Below, one piece after another: positions 1 to 9,795 of a stretch of 64,000 nt of DNA (its first letter is position 1; each line of letters begins with the position of its first letter). The position numbers and the translations under genes were made by a program. The notes below the pieces were generated by a model. The model ran no database searches. It was not told where the DNA came from and saw only the letters and a list, made by a program, of their open reading frames with translations. This DNA comes from Dokdonella_A sp963758365 (GTDB lineage Bacteria; Pseudomonadota; Gammaproteobacteria; Xanthomonadales; Rhodanobacteraceae): positions 2,356,001 through 2,420,000 of the forward strand of contig CAVWVB010000001.1 in NCBI GenBank assembly GCA_963758365.1, in the 5' to 3' direction.

Positions 1-66
1 ATGTTGCCGCAGCTCATGCCGCGGATTGCGCAGAGCGCGATGGCGCAGGTCGCGACCGGCGCCGGT

Positions 67-72
67 TACAAT
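67..72 (+). promoter_or_regulatory. candidate -10 box of the WGR gene
   Basis: TACAAT matches the sigma-70 -10 consensus in five of six bases. It ends seven bases before the ATG at 80, so transcription would start at or next to the start codon, giving a leaderless or nearly leaderless mRNA. No good -35 hexamer stands 16-18 bases upstream, so the call rests on the -10 alone. Confidence 0.25.
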
Positions 73-79
73 CGGATCC

Positions 80-340
80 ATGCGCGTGTTCATGCAAACC
101 AGGGCCAGCGGCAGCGATGCGCCGCGCTATTACCAGATCGTGCTGCAGCAGGACCTGCTGGGTGGCTGGACGCTGTTCCGCGAATGGGGCCAGCAGGGCA
201 GCCGCGCGAGCAGCAGGCGCGAAATCTACCTCGAGCGCGATGCGGCCTTGAGCGCATTCGAGCATGTGCGCGACCTGCAGCTGCGCAAGGGTTTCCATGT
301 CATGTTCGCGCAGGGATTCGACGACCCGCATGCAGGCTGA
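80..340 (+). CDS. small WGR-domain protein
   Basis: An 86-residue protein that is little more than one WGR domain. The family core is visible as YYQIVLQQDLLGGWTLFREWG at about residues 14-34 in slightly split form: an aromatic-rich strand, then the W-x-L-x-R-x-W-G signature. A helix with ERDAALSAFE follows. In larger proteins such as PARPs and molybdate-regulator-like proteins the domain is thought to contact nucleic acid; free-standing versions are common in proteobacteria and have no assigned function. I chose ATG 80 because the domain begins immediately after it; upstream codons are arginine-rich and uninformative. hemE starts 119 bases downstream on the same strand, so cotranscription is possible. 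Confidence 0.75.
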   Translation: MRVFMQTRASGSDAPRYYQIVLQQDLLGGWTLFREWGQQGSRASSRREIYLERDAALSAFEHVRDLQLRKGFHVMFAQGFDDPHAG

Positions 341-459
341 GCGACCGTGTGGGCCACGCCGCGGGCAGCCGGCCGCGGGCGCCGGATCGATGCACACGCA
401 TGCCACGAAGACCGCTTCGCCGAAGCGCCGAGGATCCATGCTCCCGAAAGCCACGACCG

Positions 460-1563
460 ATGCACGCCATGCCGAACGCTGATCCTGACCATCGCTTCCT
501 GCGCGCGCTGCGCCGCGAACCTGTCGACATGACGCCGGTCTGGATCATGCGCCAGGCCGGACGTTACCTGCCCGAGTACCGGGCCACGCGCGCGCGCGCG
601 GGCAGTTTCCTCGCGCTCGCACAGACGCCCGAACTCGCCTGCGAAGTCACCCTGCAGCCGCTAGCACGTTTCGCGCTCGATGCGGCGATCCTGTTCTCGG
701 ACATCCTGACCATTCCCGACGCGATGGGGCTGGGCCTGTATTTCGTCGACGGCGAGGGCCCCAAGCTGCGCCGGCCGCTGCGCAGCACCGCCGACATCGC
801 AACGCTCGGCGTGCCCGATCCCGAACGCGACCTGCGCTACGTGATGGATGCGCTGCGCCTGATCCGCCGCGAACTCGACGGTCGCGTGCCGCTGATCGGG
901 TTTTCCGGCAGCCCGTGGACGCTCGCGTGCTACATGATCGAAGGCGAAGGCTCCTCGAGTTTCTCGCGTGCGAAGACGCTAGCATTCGACGATGCGGCGA
1001 CGATGCAGCGCCTGCTCGACGTACTCGCCGATGCGGCCGTTACGTACCTGGCCGCGCAGGCCGCGGCAGGCGCGCAGGCTCTCATGGTGTTCGACACCTG
1101 GGGCGGCCTGCTCGCACCCGCGCAATTTCGCGAGTTCTCGCTGCGCTCGCTCGCGCGAATTGCCGCGGGTCTCAAATCCGATCCGCTGACCCGCGAAGTA
1201 CCTCTGATCCTGTTCTCGAAGGGTGCGAATGCGCACCTCGAAACGCTCGCCGATAGCGGCTGTGACGCACTCGGCGTCGACTGGACGATCGACATTGGCG
1301 AGGCGCGGCAGCGCGTGGGCGGCCGCGTCGCGTTGCAGGGCAACCTCGACCCGGCCATGCTCGCGGCCTCGCCCGACGCGATCCGGACCGGGGCGCACGC
1401 GGTACTCGACGCGTTCGGCGCGCATCCGGGCCATGTGTTCAACCTCGGCCATGGCATCACGCCGGATATCGATCCGGATCATGTTGCGGTTCTCGTCGAT
1501 ACCGTGCATGCGTATTCGCGCGGCCGCAACCGGGCGACGACCCCCGCTCCGCGGTCCGGCTGA
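460..1563 (+). CDS. hemE: uroporphyrinogen decarboxylase
   Basis: HemE removes the four acetate carboxyl groups of uroporphyrinogen III to give coproporphyrinogen III, a cytoplasmic step of haem synthesis. The 367-residue length fits the family (about 355). The first signature, PVWIMRQAGRYLPEYR, lies near residue 25 and holds the substrate-binding arginines. The second signature, around GFSGSPWTLACYMIEG, lies near residue 147. The C-terminal GNLDP and FNLGHGI segments are also present. The open frame extends far upstream, but homology begins at about FLRALRREPVDMTPV, so the start is ATG 460 or ATG 469, nine bases later. No haem-pathway neighbour is visible. Confidence 0.97.
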   Translation: MHAMPNADPDHRFLRALRREPVDMTPVWIMRQAGRYLPEYRATRARAGSFLALAQTPELACEVTLQPLARFALDAAILFSDILTIPDAMGLGLYFVDGEGPKLRRPLRSTADIATLGVPDPERDLRYVMDALRLIRRELDGRVPLIGFSGSPWTLACYMIEGEGSSSFSRAKTLAFDDAATMQRLLDVLADAAVTYLAAQAAAGAQALMVFDTWGGLLAPAQFREFSLRSLARIAAGLKSDPLTREVPLILFSKGANAHLETLADSGCDALGVDWTIDIGEARQRVGGRVALQGNLDPAMLAASPDAIRTGAHAVLDAFGAHPGHVFNLGHGITPDIDPDHVAVLVDTVHAYSRGRNRATTPAPRSG

Positions 1564-1812
1564 CGCGCGCCGTCCCGTCATTGCCTCAGCGCGGTTCGCG
1601 TAGTCCGACGATCATCTTCGCCTGGCCTTCCCCGTGCTGTGCCGATGCCCGGAATCCGCTCGCGAACCGCGTGCCCGAGCCGCTGCGCAATAGGCCGGAA
1701 CCGGCGGCACGGGCCGAGCGTGACGATGCCCGACGTACCTCATGGCGATGCCGGCATGAACGCACGCGCCGCGTACAAACGCGGCTGCGGGATCCGGATG
1801 TCCGATCGGCGG

Positions 1813-1842
1813 AAAAAAAGAGGCCTCCCGAAGGAGGCCTCT
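1813..1842 (-). terminator. rho-independent terminator of the secreted multidomain gene
   Basis: Read on the minus strand there is a perfect 10-bp stem (AGAGGCCTCC / GGAGGCCTCT) with a TTCG tetraloop, followed by seven T residues. It begins about 20 bases past the stop codon of the gene ending at 1864. The preceding stretch 1564-1812, between it and hemE, holds nothing else I can recognise. Confidence 0.92.
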
Positions 1843-1863
1843 GAAAGAACCTTGCCGTGCGGG

Positions 1864-4800
1864 TCAGCGAGCGTGCTTGCGCAGGTTCGCCCGCGGGTGC
1901 ATCGGCGGTCTGCCCGCACGCTGCGTACTGGCGCTGGTCGGGTCGACCGTGACGTCGTCGATGAAAATATTGCCATCGATTCCGGTCGCGCCGGCGTCGT
2001 CGTAGACGTACTGGAACTGGATCGTGTGCGCCGCACCGTCGGCATACGCACTGACGTCGATCGAACGCTGCGTATAGTCGCTGTCTGCGGAAATTGCGCT
2101 CAGATCCGTGGTTTCCACCACATTGCTGTCGACGGTGACCGTCATCGTTCCCGGCGCGTCCGGCAGGTCCGCCGCAAAGCGCCAGTAGTTGAGGAACTGC
2201 GGACCGGCATTCGGGAACGTCACGCTCTGCGAAAAGTCCTGCGTTTCCGCACCGCCGCCCCAGCCGCCGAACCAGACTGCCCAGGTTCCGGTATGGATCG
2301 GAATCCCGAACCCATCGCTGTAGAAACTCGTCCCGCCGCCGGCACTTGGATTGGAGTCGAGACTGGACCAGAACGGATTGCTGCCGCCGTCCGCCGTGGT
2401 TGCCTCGAAGCTCGGATCCTGCACGGGCTGGCTCGGCGGACCCGCACTCTCGAAGCCGTCCTTGAAGATCGTGTCGAGTCCGCACGCGACCATCACGTCG
2501 GTCACGTCGGCACCGGAAATCGTGCCGTTCGCATTGGACACCGTGCAGAACTGCGCCGGATCGGCCGGCTGCGTGGTCACGGTCACCGCGTACACGCTGC
2601 CGTCGGCTATCGGCGTCGGGAACGTGAACGGTCCGTCGGTGGCGATCGCGAGATCGTCGCCACCGTTGACCTGCAGGACCAGGCCGCTGCCGACCAGACC
2701 GCTGACATTGCCGCCGACCGTGTAGCTCGGTGGATTGGTCACGCAGGTCACGTCCACATTGGTCACGTTGGCGCCCGAGATCGTGCCGCTGCCGTTGCTG
2801 ACCGTACAGGTCTGGTCCGGGCTGGTCGGCTGCGTGGTGACGGTCACCGCGTACGGCGAACCATCGGCGAGCGCGGTCGAGAACGTGTACACGCCATTGC
2901 CGATCAGCGGCAGATCCTCGGTGCCGTTCAGGTTGATCACGAGGCCACTGCCCGCGAGTCCGGAGACGTTGCCGCCGACCGTGAAGGTCGCCCCGGCCGC
3001 GGTTTCGGGAACCAGGCACCAGGTGTCCAGGGTGCCGGTGTCACCACCGGCTGCATCAACGGCCGTGATCGTCCACGTGCCGGCCAGGGACTGGCCGACG
3101 AACACCGGGTTGATCGGGTTGTTCGGCTGGTCGTCGCCGGAAAGCGCAGGCGGCGAGGCATTGCACTGCGTCTCGACCGGCGTGCCGGACGCGTCGTCCA
3201 TGGTCACGTCGATATTGTCGCCGCTGCAGCCGAAGCTACTCGCGGGCACACCCGGACGATCGATCATGATCACGCTGCCCGAGCCGTTGCTCAGCGTGAA
3301 CGAGAGGTCGCCGACCCAGGTATGGGTCGCCGCGATCTTGACCTTGAGGCCGGTCAGCACGGACGGATCGGCGAGCACGATCGAGTCGCTCGCACCGGTC
3401 GGGTTGCTGTCCGGAATCGCGATGCCCGGGCTGCTGCAGATCTCGTTGACCGTCGTGAACGTGAACACCGCCGACGTGGTGCCGGTACCGCAGGCATTGG
3501 CCGGCGTCACGCGCCAGTAGTGCAGGGTATTCGGTGCAAGGCTGACGCCTGGCGTGACCGTGGTGCCGGTCACCGACTGGCTGAACACGATCGTGCCGAA
3601 GCCCGGATCGGTCGCGACTTCGACGAGGTAGGTCTCGCTGTTGCTGCCGGTCCAGGTGAAGGTCGGCGTGCCGGACACGCTGGTCGCGCCATTGACCGGC
3701 AGTTGCAGGGTCGGCGCACCCGGAGCGACGGTGAACACCGACAGGTCGACGCTCGTGCTCTGGTTGCTCGCGCCGGACGCGGTGCCGTTGACCTGGATCG
3801 GATACGTGCCCGCGGCAACACCCGTGGTGTTGCCAACCTGCATCGCGCTCACTCCGGGCAAGGTCGGTACCACGGTCGGAGTGAACGTGACCGTCGATGG
3901 CGACGGATTGCCGGACGCGGACAGCGTGACCGGACTGTTGAAGCCCGCGGTCGATCCGACATCGATCGAGAAGTTCGCCGGCGTGCCCGCGCAGACCGAA
4001 GCGGCCGGCGGGGTCGCCGCGAGCGTAAAGCCCGGCTGCAGCGAACAACCCGGGAACTTGAAGTTGCCGATCCGCGTCCTCCAGTTGAACGAGCCGTTGC
4101 TGCTGTAGTACTCGTTCGTGTACCAGAACGTGCAGTCGTCGACCGGGTCGACGGTCAGGTCGCTGTAGTCGCCCCAGCGGTTGCCGGTGCCGGTCTGGCT
4201 GCCGGTGCCGTCGAACAGGTGCGACTCGCCCTGGGCGAGCGTCCCAGCGGGATCGCCAACCAGCCGACCCGCGTAACGCAACTGCGGATTGATGCTCGCA
4301 CTCGAGGCGCTGAAGCCGACCGCGAGGTTGCCCTGCGTGTCCATCGCCGCACTGCCCATCCAGCGCCAGGTCGTATCGGGCTGGTAGGTGCTTTCCTGGA
4401 ATACCGAGGGTGAACCGGTGGTGCCGTTGCGCAGTTCGAACCAGCGCACACCGGCGACGCCGCCGGCGCTGACCGTGAAGTTGCCGACCAGCGACTCGTG
4501 GCTGCCGAAGTTGCGGTAGGCCAGGCGGAACATCAAACGGTCGCCGATGCCGTCGAGGCTGTTGGCGCCGGTACCGCCGAGCTGGGGCACGCAGGCGCGC
4601 GTGCCCGGACACAGCGACGTGAAGCCGGCTGCTGCGGGACTGCCCGCGAGGGTGAACGTGGAATTGGCCGGGGTCACGAAATCCGCATGGAAGCGGTAGA
4701 CCTTGTAGGCGCCGCTGTCGGGAAACATCACGAACGGATTCGGCGCGTTGAGCGGCGGCGGGATCAGACCGTCCGCATCGCTCGGAAGAAGCGGTGCATC

Positions 4801-5646
4801 CGAAGCGGTCAGCAGACCGGTGCTGATGAACGTGGTCGGATTGCCGGCGAGCATCGCATTGCGGTCGAACACGAACGGTTGCGGACCGAGATAGGCCGTA
4901 CCGGACGCGTTGAACACGTTCATGCTCATGTAATACCCGTCCGGCCATACGCCAAGGTGCGGGTAGTCGTAGAAATTGGAACCGAGGTGGAAGCCGTAGC
5001 GGTAGTAGGAGCCGGTTGCGTCGCTGGTCTGCGACACCGCGATGCACTCGTCGGTCACGTTCGAGGTTGCACTCGCGAACTGCGAGATCAGCCAGCGCTG
5101 CGCGAACTGGTCGTAGAGGACCACCGGATCGCCGTGGCCGTTGCTTTCGCAGACGCCGCCGAAGCCGGCCCAGAGGGCCGAAATGCTGGTCGGGCCGGCA
5201 ATCGATGCGCCGGTGGTCTTGTTGAAGACCTGGAAGCCCTCGTTGACCATCTGCACGTACTGGGTCGCACCGACTTCACCATCGGTATCGGGCGGAGCGC
5301 AATTGCAGCCGACGCCCGGGAAGGGAATGCCGTCGAACGACAGTATCGGCAGCGGCATCTGCTGCACCGGCGCCATCGTGTTCTGGATGACCGGATCCTG
5401 GCTGTCGACATGGTGACTGGGGACCTTCGGGTTCTCCGGTCCTTCCTCACCCTCGCCGTGGCGTTCCCCGTTCCAGGCCGGAAGGTAATATAGCGGCAGG
5501 GAAACGTCGTTCTGGTAGGACGTGCCGACGAACAGGCCCTTGCCGTCCTGATTCTGCGTCGCCTTCTGGGCCAGCGCGGTTCCGGCCGTTGTTGCGCCGA
5601 GCACGAACAATGCCACGCCCAACAACGGATGCGTGAGAAGCTTCAT
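1864..5646 (-). CDS. large secreted multidomain protein with P-domain and internal IFKDGFE
   Basis: A 1260-residue exported protein of unknown activity. The start is ATG 5646, preceded by a GGGGGAA ribosome site and followed by a clear signal peptide (MKLLTHPLLGVALFVLG, cleavage after ALAQ). Residues ~30-600 form a conserved globular region rich in W, Y and G that may be a beta-propeller. Residues ~640-730 look like fibronectin type III (YLVEVATDPGF, LHYWRVTPA). Residues ~735-880 are a proprotein-convertase P-domain (THTWVGDLSFTLSNGSG, GTWTITAVDAAGGDTG). Two related ~82-residue repeats follow. IFKDGFE stands at ~1060, then a ~170-residue jelly-roll-like module. No catalytic protease triad was seen, although P-domains usually accompany subtilases. 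It is transcribed alone and closed by a strong terminator. Confidence 0.85.
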   Translation of the reverse strand: MKLLTHPLLGVALFVLGATTAGTALAQKATQNQDGKGLFVGTSYQNDVSLPLYYLPAWNGERHGEGEEGPENPKVPSHHVDSQDPVIQNTMAPVQQMPLPILSFDGIPFPGVGCNCAPPDTDGEVGATQYVQMVNEGFQVFNKTTGASIAGPTSISALWAGFGGVCESNGHGDPVVLYDQFAQRWLISQFASATSNVTDECIAVSQTSDATGSYYRYGFHLGSNFYDYPHLGVWPDGYYMSMNVFNASGTAYLGPQPFVFDRNAMLAGNPTTFISTGLLTASDAPLLPSDADGLIPPPLNAPNPFVMFPDSGAYKVYRFHADFVTPANSTFTLAGSPAAAGFTSLCPGTRACVPQLGGTGANSLDGIGDRLMFRLAYRNFGSHESLVGNFTVSAGGVAGVRWFELRNGTTGSPSVFQESTYQPDTTWRWMGSAAMDTQGNLAVGFSASSASINPQLRYAGRLVGDPAGTLAQGESHLFDGTGSQTGTGNRWGDYSDLTVDPVDDCTFWYTNEYYSSNGSFNWRTRIGNFKFPGCSLQPGFTLAATPPAASVCAGTPANFSIDVGSTAGFNSPVTLSASGNPSPSTVTFTPTVVPTLPGVSAMQVGNTTGVAAGTYPIQVNGTASGASNQSTSVDLSVFTVAPGAPTLQLPVNGATSVSGTPTFTWTGSNSETYLVEVATDPGFGTIVFSQSVTGTTVTPGVSLAPNTLHYWRVTPANACGTGTTSAVFTFTTVNEICSSPGIAIPDSNPTGASDSIVLADPSVLTGLKVKIAATHTWVGDLSFTLSNGSGSVIMIDRPGVPASSFGCSGDNIDVTMDDASGTPVETQCNASPPALSGDDQPNNPINPVFVGQSLAGTWTITAVDAAGGDTGTLDTWCLVPETAAGATFTVGGNVSGLAGSGLVINLNGTEDLPLIGNGVYTFSTALADGSPYAVTVTTQPTSPDQTCTVSNGSGTISGANVTNVDVTCVTNPPSYTVGGNVSGLVGSGLVLQVNGGDDLAIATDGPFTFPTPIADGSVYAVTVTTQPADPAQFCTVSNANGTISGADVTDVMVACGLDTIFKDGFESAGPPSQPVQDPSFEATTADGGSNPFWSSLDSNPSAGGGTSFYSDGFGIPIHTGTWAVWFGGWGGGAETQDFSQSVTFPNAGPQFLNYWRFAADLPDAPGTMTVTVDSNVVETTDLSAISADSDYTQRSIDVSAYADGAAHTIQFQYVYDDAGATGIDGNIFIDDVTVDPTSASTQRAGRPPMHPRANLRKHAR
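2480..2988 (-). repeat. tandem pair of ~82-residue extracellular repeat domains
   Basis: Two similar units lie end to end inside the secreted gene, at about 2743-2988 and 2480-2727 in translation order. Each starts with TVGGNVSGL, passes through GSGLV and ADGS-YAVTVTTQP, and ends with TCTVSN-like, GTISGA and a final Cys. Two cysteines per unit sit at matching places and could form a disulphide. Such units recur in secreted proteins of this lineage. Confidence 0.8.
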
Positions 5647-6011
5647 CGATGGTTCCCCCAACATGCTGAATTTGCCGTGCGCGCCAGTGCGCCCGGAGCC
5701 CACACCGTCACGTAACGCGCCGCCAGTGGCGGCGGGTGCTCCGCAACGATCGGGAGTGTCGTTGCACGCTGGCTTGAAGCAGCGCCGACGGCCTTCCCAC
5801 TTAACCATTCCGCAACTATCGTCGCTATGAGTGGACCGCACGAAGCGGCACAGGTCTTTCGACTCGAAACATCCGTCGCAAGACCGATGCGTCCATCAGG
5901 CAACAGGCCGACTATATCGCCGGCGAGGCGATCCGGCAAATGGCGTCTGGCGCGACCGTGCACGGCATCACGAATGTAGCGCCCGCGCCCGGATATCGGC
6001 AGCGCACGTGT
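5647..6011. other. intergenic region between two minus-strand genes
   Basis: A 365-base gap. The part next to 5646 carries the ribosome site of the secreted protein. Its promoter must lie here or further upstream, but I see no -35/-10 pair I would defend. The half next to 6011 follows the sensor-kinase stop codon and shows no terminator hairpin with a T-run. No gene or RNA structure recognised. Confidence 0.5.
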
Positions 6012-9000
6012 TCACGCCGCCGCGTCGCGGCCCGCAATCACGCTCTGGATCGTCTCCTCGAGCAGTGCCGTTGTAAGCGGCTTGCGCAACAGCGCGTCCA
6101 TGCCTGCGGCCCTGATCCGGGCCTCCTCGTCGCCGACCGAGCGCGCAGTGACCGCAACGAGAGGCGGCGTGCCGCTCGATGTCGTGCGCAGCATGCGCGC
6201 GAGCTGCAATCCACCCACTCCAGGCAGGTCCAGATCGAGCAGGACCAGATCGAAGCGTGAACCCTTGAGTTCGGCGAGCGCGGCGAGTCCGTTCGGTACA
6301 TGCACCGCGCGATGACCCAGCTGGGCGAGCAGGCCGACGATCACGTCGGCGACGGTGGCATCATCCTCGACCAGGAGTATGTCCAGGGCTGCCGTGGCGA
6401 CGGCGGACCGCGCAGACTCCGGGGCGGGATCCGCAACGTGCTCGCCGCTGGCCTCGTAGATCGGCAGGTCGACATCGAACACGCTGCCTTCATCGATCGC
6501 GCTCGAAACCGTGATCGTGCCACCCATGAGCAAGGTCAGTTCGCGACAGATCGCGAGGCCGAGCCCGCTGCCGCCGAACCGGCGCAACACGCCTTCCGCC
6601 TGCTCGAAGCGGTTGAACAGGCGCGCGCAGACTTCGGCGCTCATGCCCGGACCGCTGTCGGCGACATGGAAACGCAGATGGGTCGTGGCGACGCGCGACA
6701 GCGCGAGTTCGACGCCGCCGCGCTCCGTGAACTTGAGCGCGTTGTTGACCAGATTCAGCAGGATCTGCTTGATCCGCAGCTCGTCGCCCCAGATCGAAGC
6801 TGGCACGCCCTCGGCAATCGTGACCTTGATCGACAGACCCTTGCGATCGGCGAGGGGACGCTGCAATTCGGCGACTTCACGCAGCAGCGCGGCCGGATCG
6901 AGCGGACGATCGTCGAGGGCCAGCTTGCCGGCATCGATGCGCGCGATATCGAGGCTGTCGTTGACCAGGCGCAGCAGCAGCTGGCCCGATTGCTGGATCG
7001 CCCTGGCATAGCCGCGCTGGCGTTCGTCCAGCGGCGTGGCGAGCAGCAGTTCGCTCATGCCGAGCACGCCGGTCATCGGCGTGCGGATTTCGTGCCCCAT
7101 CGTCGCGAGAAAGGCCGATTTCGCGGCAACCACCTGGTCGCTGCTGCGGCGGTATTCCTCGGCAAGCGCGAGTGCATGGCGGCGCCGAACGCGCTGGCGA
7201 TACGCACGCAATGACATGGCCAGCGCGATCAGCGCCGCCAGCGCGTACAGCACATAGGCGAGCGGCGTCATCCAGGGCGCCTGGGTGACGTGAATCGAAA
7301 GCGGATGCGCGAGCTCGCTCCAGACACCATCCGCATTCGCTGCGCGCACGCGCAACCGGTAGTCGCCGGGCGGCAGGTGCGACCAGACGCGTTCCCCGCG
7401 CGTCGATTCGATCCATTCGGGATCGAATCCATCGAGCCGGAACTGGTACCGGTTCGACGCGGGATTGGCGTAGGACAACGCACGCACGTCAATGCCGAAA
7501 TCCAGGTCGTCGTGCCTCAATTCGATCGCACGATCCGCATCGAGCACCTGCACGACGCCCTTGCGGCGCACGCTGAGGGCGGTAATCCGCAACGGCGGTG
7601 CCGGCGTATCGAGGCGTATTCGCATCGGATCGAATGCGACCGCACCGCCGAGCGTACCCGCGAACAGGGTGCCGTCGGTGGCTGCCACGAGCGCGCCCGG
7701 CAGGAACTCCTGACTCGGCAGTCCATCGCGCGCATCGAAGCGACGGATCGCATGAGTCCTTGCGTCGAGCTTCCAGAGGCCGCGCGGCGAGGTTACCCAG
7801 GCGCTGCCGTCGGCAGCGATCGCGAGCGCATACGCATTGAAGGTCGGCCAGCCTCTGGTGTGGTCGAAACGCTGCACCAGGTGCGCGCCCGCGGCATCCA
7901 CGCGCCAGTTCTCGAGCGCGCCGAGCCGGTGCAGCCAGAGACTGCCGTCCGGAGCGAAGTCGAGCGCGCGGATAGCTTCCTGCGGCAACCCGGCGACACG
8001 CACGAAGCGGTCCTGTGCGGCATCGTATCGCTCGACGCCGCTGGCGGTGCCCAGCCATGGCGAATCGTCGGCGTCGAGCTTCAGTACCGCAATATCGGCA
8101 TCGGCAAGGTTGCCGTCGGCGGGCATGTAGCGATGCACGACATGGGGCGGATCGGCAGCGAGCCGGGCCACGCCGCCGCCGTGCGCGCTGGCCCAGATGC
8201 CGCCGTCCCGCGCGAGCGCGAGGTTGTCGACGAACCCCGGCGGCAGGGTATCGGCGCGGGTCAGGCCGACCGCAATCGCGGTGCTCTTCAAGGTGCGCAG
8301 CGAATACACGCTCAGCCCGGTCTGGAATCCGACCCAGATGCGTTGCTCGCGATCCGGCAGCACCGCGGTCAGGCGCTGGCCGCCGATCCGCAGGCGTGTG
8401 CCCCAACGCTCGATGCGGCCCGTCGCGAAGTCGATACGGTCCAGACCGTCGTTGCCGCTGGCCGCCCATGCCGCGCGCGCACCGTCGATTCCGATCGCCT
8501 GCACGCGCGCACGGGTCAGGCTCGACGGATCGCCCGGCACATGACGGAACACCGCGAAATTGCGCCAGTGCGGCGGCAGGCGCGCGACGCCGCCACCGAA
8601 CAGCGCATACCAGACGCCGCCTTCTCTATCGACATGGATATCCATCGTGCGCGAACCCGGATAGGCGCCGGGCGCGGCTTCGTCATTGCTGTAGCGTTGC
8701 AGTCCGTTCGCGTCGAGCCGGGCGACGCCCGTGGACAGACCGATCCACAGGCCGTCGTCTTCGGCCTGCGCGAGCGCGGTCACCTTGAGTGACGGTGTCG
8801 CGATCGCGAGTTCTTCGCGGTAGACCAGATCCGCACCGACGCGAAACAGGCCCTCGAGCGTACCGACCAGCACGCTGCCATCGGCATCCGGCAGGAACGT
8901 CATCACCACCGGCCGGCCGGCGCGCGTTGCCATCGGTGCGATATCGACGTGAACGATGCGCCCGTCCGGCTCGCGTACGTCGAGGCCGGCGTCGGTGCCG

Positions 9001-9581
9001 ATCCAGAGCCGGTTGCGCGCATCGCCGTACAACGCCGACACGGTGCTCGAACGCAGGCTGCGCGGATCCTCGGCATCGTGATCCACGTGCAGGAAACTGC
9101 CGTCGGACTCGAGACGGTTGAGTCCGCCCAGATACGTTCCGACCCAGATCGCTCCACTGGCGTCCTGGGCGAGCGCGAACACGTCGTTGCTGCCGAGGGT
9201 TTCGAGATTGTTCGGCTCGTGCATCCAGTGCGTGAAGGTCGAACCGTCCGGCTCCAGGCGATTGAGGCCCGATGCCTCGCCGCCACACCAGAGCGTTCCG
9301 TCGCGATCGATCAGGATCGCCGACACATCGTTGGACGCGAGCGATCCGGTATCGGATACGTCGTGACGGAACACGTTGAAGCCGATGCCGTCGTAGCGCG
9401 CGAGACCGTCCTGGGTGCCGATCCAGATGAAATCCTGATGATCCTGGACGATCTTGTAGGCCACGCTGGAGGGCAGGCCGTCGGCGACGGTCAGCGGCAC
9501 GAATTGCGGCGGCGCCGGCGGCGGCGCCGCGGACCCGGCGACGACTTGCATGAGCAACGCCAGGGCAAGCAATACGCGCAT
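6012..9581 (-). CDS. hybrid histidine kinase with two-component-regulator propeller sensor
   Basis: An 1189-residue membrane sensor. ATG 9581 follows a strong GGGAGGA site and opens a signal peptide (MRVLLALALLMQVVAGSAA). Residues ~25-690 are repeated propeller blades with the W-I/V-G-T signature (IWIGTQDGLARY, IWVGTYLGGLNRL, LWIGTDAGLD). A Y_Y_Y domain (FRLDGFDPEW) follows. One membrane helix is at ~770-793. The HisKA box HEIRTPM has its phospho-His near 830. The ATPase has N box NLVNNALKF (~945), DSGPGM and GSGLGLAI. The C-terminal receiver (~1065-1185) has acidic LVEDD and phospho-Asp in LLDLDLPG. No DNA-binding or HPt domain is attached, so a separate phosphotransfer partner or response regulator is expected. 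The periplasmic propeller architecture is often linked to glycan sensing; the ligand here is unknown. Confidence 0.93.
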   Translation of the reverse strand: MRVLLALALLMQVVAGSAAPPPAPPQFVPLTVADGLPSSVAYKIVQDHQDFIWIGTQDGLARYDGIGFNVFRHDVSDTGSLASNDVSAILIDRDGTLWCGGEASGLNRLEPDGSTFTHWMHEPNNLETLGSNDVFALAQDASGAIWVGTYLGGLNRLESDGSFLHVDHDAEDPRSLRSSTVSALYGDARNRLWIGTDAGLDVREPDGRIVHVDIAPMATRAGRPVVMTFLPDADGSVLVGTLEGLFRVGADLVYREELAIATPSLKVTALAQAEDDGLWIGLSTGVARLDANGLQRYSNDEAAPGAYPGSRTMDIHVDREGGVWYALFGGGVARLPPHWRNFAVFRHVPGDPSSLTRARVQAIGIDGARAAWAASGNDGLDRIDFATGRIERWGTRLRIGGQRLTAVLPDREQRIWVGFQTGLSVYSLRTLKSTAIAVGLTRADTLPPGFVDNLALARDGGIWASAHGGGVARLAADPPHVVHRYMPADGNLADADIAVLKLDADDSPWLGTASGVERYDAAQDRFVRVAGLPQEAIRALDFAPDGSLWLHRLGALENWRVDAAGAHLVQRFDHTRGWPTFNAYALAIAADGSAWVTSPRGLWKLDARTHAIRRFDARDGLPSQEFLPGALVAATDGTLFAGTLGGAVAFDPMRIRLDTPAPPLRITALSVRRKGVVQVLDADRAIELRHDDLDFGIDVRALSYANPASNRYQFRLDGFDPEWIESTRGERVWSHLPPGDYRLRVRAANADGVWSELAHPLSIHVTQAPWMTPLAYVLYALAALIALAMSLRAYRQRVRRRHALALAEEYRRSSDQVVAAKSAFLATMGHEIRTPMTGVLGMSELLLATPLDERQRGYARAIQQSGQLLLRLVNDSLDIARIDAGKLALDDRPLDPAALLREVAELQRPLADRKGLSIKVTIAEGVPASIWGDELRIKQILLNLVNNALKFTERGGVELALSRVATTHLRFHVADSGPGMSAEVCARLFNRFEQAEGVLRRFGGSGLGLAICRELTLLMGGTITVSSAIDEGSVFDVDLPIYEASGEHVADPAPESARSAVATAALDILLVEDDATVADVIVGLLAQLGHRAVHVPNGLAALAELKGSRFDLVLLDLDLPGVGGLQLARMLRTTSSGTPPLVAVTARSVGDEEARIRAAGMDALLRKPLTTALLEETIQSVIAGRDAAA

Positions 9582-9766
9582 CGAATCCTCCCGGCCGCGA
9601 TACTGCCACGCGCGCGACACCTGCGCAGCCCTTGCAGTGATCGCCCGTGGAAATGCGCGCACGCCGTGCCGGGCGATGTGGACGCCGCGTCGACAGCCGG
9701 ATCCGACCGGCGCCCACTCGAGTCCGAACCGCGGGCCACGAATTCGAGCTGCCGCGGATCCGGCCA

Positions 9767-9772
9767 TAGAAT
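9767..9772 (+). promoter_or_regulatory. candidate -10 box of the first GTPase gene
   Basis: TAGAAT lies 24 bases before the ATG at 9796 in the divergent gap between the sensor kinase and the GTPase. The same hexamer precedes sdaA. The -35 region is weak (TTCGAG, 18-base spacing). Confidence 0.35.
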
Positions 9773-9795
9773 GCCCGCACCGAACCGGACCTGTC

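Noticed and set aside
14..454. A 146-codon minus-strand frame near the start of the window
   Set aside because: Antisense to the WGR gene; arginine/alanine-rich with no recognisable family.
1..459. N-terminal extension of hemE from the start of the window
   Set aside because: The frame is open but the sequence shows no similarity and overlaps the WGR gene in another frame; HemE homology begins just after 460.
1639..4413. A 924-codon plus-strand open frame
   Set aside because: Antisense to the secreted multidomain protein, whose signal peptide, P-domain and terminator are clear; the translation is repetitive and arginine-rich.
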